A DNA stretch of 22,221 nt from Yinghuangia elevatio (GTDB lineage: Bacteria > Actinomycetota > Actinomycetes > Streptomycetales > Streptomycetaceae). The notes under the pieces are model-generated. The model saw only the letters and a program-made list of their open reading frames with translations, searched no databases and was not told the DNA's origin. The position numbers and the translations under genes were made by a program. Positions 21,706 to 22,221 of this stretch are shown here, in pieces (position 1 is the stretch's first letter; the number at the start of each line of letters is the position of its first letter). The stretch lies in the NCBI RefSeq assembly GCF_040649515.1, contig NZ_JBEZFP010000149.1, positions 1 to 22,221 on the forward strand, given 5' to 3'.

Positions 21706-22146
21706 CTATTTGCGGCAGATGGTGAGGTTCGGGGCTCCGGTCGGGCCGAACTGTCGGCAAGTCGGCGCGGGGTTCGGGCGGTTGGGTGCCGGCGGCCGCG
21801 ACGGCAGGGTGAGCGTCACGTTCTCGCAGCGGGGGACCCCGACGCGTCCGGCCGGCTGCCCGGAGCACTCGACGCGCACGACGCCGTTGTCCACAACGAT
21901 GCGCGTCGGCTCGACGATGATCGTCGGCCTCGGCCGCGGCGTCTTCGGCGGCGTGGGCTTGGGCGGCTTCGGCGGCGGAGTCGCCTTGGGGGGCGGCGCC
22001 GGTGCCGCGGGGGGAGGCGGCGTCGGGCTTGGCTGCGGAGGCGTCGGCGTGGGCTTGGGCGGCGGGGCCTTGGGAGGCTGCGGCTTCGGCGGCGGAGGGG
22101 GCGTCGGCGGAACCGGCGTCGGCTGTACGGGCGCTGGAGTGGCGCG
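21706..22146 (-). CDS. proline-rich, cysteine-containing exported-type protein, 5' end missing
   Basis: The reading frame is open on the minus strand from 22146 to a stop at 21706 (146 codons). Its first 75 or so residues are a Pro/Lys/Thr repeat (such as PPKPTPTPPQPSPTPPPP), typical of a wall-spanning or linker segment. The C-terminal domain begins about IIVEPTRIVVDNGVVRVECS and holds four cysteines, ending LTICRK. No signal peptide or proper start is present: the only GTG after the upstream stop (22147-22149) is at 21894, which would leave 62 residues. The true N-terminus seems to be lost or frameshifted near 22130-22147. The function is unknown; an extracellular or wall-bound role is likely. 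Confidence 0.65.
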   Translation of the reverse strand, partial: RATPAPVQPTPVPPTPPPPPKPQPPKAPPPKPTPTPPQPSPTPPPPAAPAPPPKATPPPKPPKPTPPKTPRPRPTIIVEPTRIVVDNGVVRVECSGQPAGRVGVPRCENVTLTLPSRPPAPNRPNPAPTCRQFGPTGAPNLTICRK

Positions 22147-22221
22147 TCAGCGCGGGGCTCGGCACCGTCTACAGCTGGACGATCGTGCACCGCCCGGTGA
22201 CGCCGAGCTTCACCACGCCGT
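22134..22221 (+). CDS. DUF35 OB-fold protein fragment (runs off right edge)
   Basis: The plus-strand frame reads LEWRVSAGLGTVYSWTIV followed by HRPVTPSFTTP up to the window end. This matches the OB-fold part of DUF35 proteins (pattern SGxGTVYSWTVVHRPxxPxF), which act with thiolases or in acyl-CoA/polyketide chemistry. The family normally has a zinc ribbon with CxxC pairs just before this point. Here the upstream frame is an Ala/Gly/Trp-rich shadow of the minus-strand proline repeat, with no cysteine ribbon and no good start (GTG 22002 and TTG 22029 only). The 5' part therefore appears to be missing. The gene may be truncated, frameshifted or joined artificially. Confidence 0.65.
   Translation, partial: MEWRVSAGLGTVYSWTIVHRPVTPSFTTP

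Noticed and set aside
20765..22165. Single 466-codon minus-strand ORF across three genes
   Set aside because: The frame merely happens to stay open; real genes here are the AhpD-like gene, the small membrane gene and the Pro-rich gene in different frames.
21816..22190. Arg-rich minus-strand ORF over the Pro-rich segment
   Set aside because: Off-frame reading of the proline codon repeats (CCG read as CGC or CGA); the Pro-rich frame continues into a cysteine-containing domain and is the better choice.
1..22221. PafBC/RecA-independent damage promoter motif (TTGTC-AGTG-type)
   Set aside because: No convincing copy with a properly spaced TANNNT was found by eye; TTGTCC at 7541 lacks the remaining bases.
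1..22221. tRNA, rRNA, CRISPR, insertion sequences, attachment sites
   Set aside because: No cloverleaf-like, spacer-repeat or transposase-like signals were recognised on either strand.

Overview
The window is very GC-rich DNA whose coding frames end almost every codon in G or C. GTG starts and ATGA start/stop overlaps are frequent. It carries the Pup-proteasome gene set, so it comes from a high-GC actinomycete. The gene order (dop, pup, an HNH endonuclease VII-like gene, prcB, prcA, a LacI regulator, an MFS transporter, pafA, two FKBP genes, a DUF3866-type gene, pafB, pafC, tatA, tatC, a diacylglycerol kinase-like gene, a Ski2-like helicase) fits Streptomyces and close relatives as I remember that locus. 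No species can be named from the sequence.

Left part (1-4841): a fragment of an upstream reading frame is followed by a 33-codon ORF (125-226) whose stop overlaps the start of dop. Then come dop (depupylase), a 386-base leader region with several small hairpins, pup (already ending in Gly-Gly-Glu), a zinc-finger/HNH protein overlapping pup by 4 bases and prcB by 49, and prcB and prcA, closed by a strong hairpin terminator. Pup is the tag, PafA attaches it, Dop removes it, and PrcBA is the protease chamber. The ATPase (Mpa/ARC) is not in the window.

Middle (4850-10757): a LacI-family repressor (minus) and an MFS transporter (plus) diverge around a 420-base region with a perfect 14-bp palindrome. 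pafA starts 9 bases after the transporter and appears to be leaderless. It is followed by a hairpin, a lipoprotein with two FKBP domains (the second degenerate) and a cytoplasmic FKBP.

Right-centre (10828-20081): a DUF3866-type gene (minus) diverges from the pafB-pafC pair of WYL regulators. Then come a small zinc-ribbon protein, a small single-TM protein, tatA-tatC, a DagK/YegS-type lipid kinase, a 13-bp tandem repeat tract, and the HelY-type helicase.

Right edge (20063-22221): a minus-strand hypothetical gene overlaps the helicase tail to tail. A small membrane protein and an AhpD-like protein form a minus-strand pair. A proline-rich, probably exported protein fragment (minus) abuts a DUF35 OB-fold fragment (plus). 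Both lose their 5' parts at about 22130-22147, which suggests a rearrangement or assembly joint.

Recurrent theme: at least six genes (the 33-codon ORF, pafA, the 61-aa membrane protein, the lipid kinase, the DUF3866-type gene and the 200-aa hypothetical) have a TANNNT hexamer 6-8 bases before the start codon and no obvious Shine-Dalgarno sequence. This is the architecture of leaderless transcripts. No tRNA, rRNA, CRISPR array, insertion sequence or phage genes were seen.
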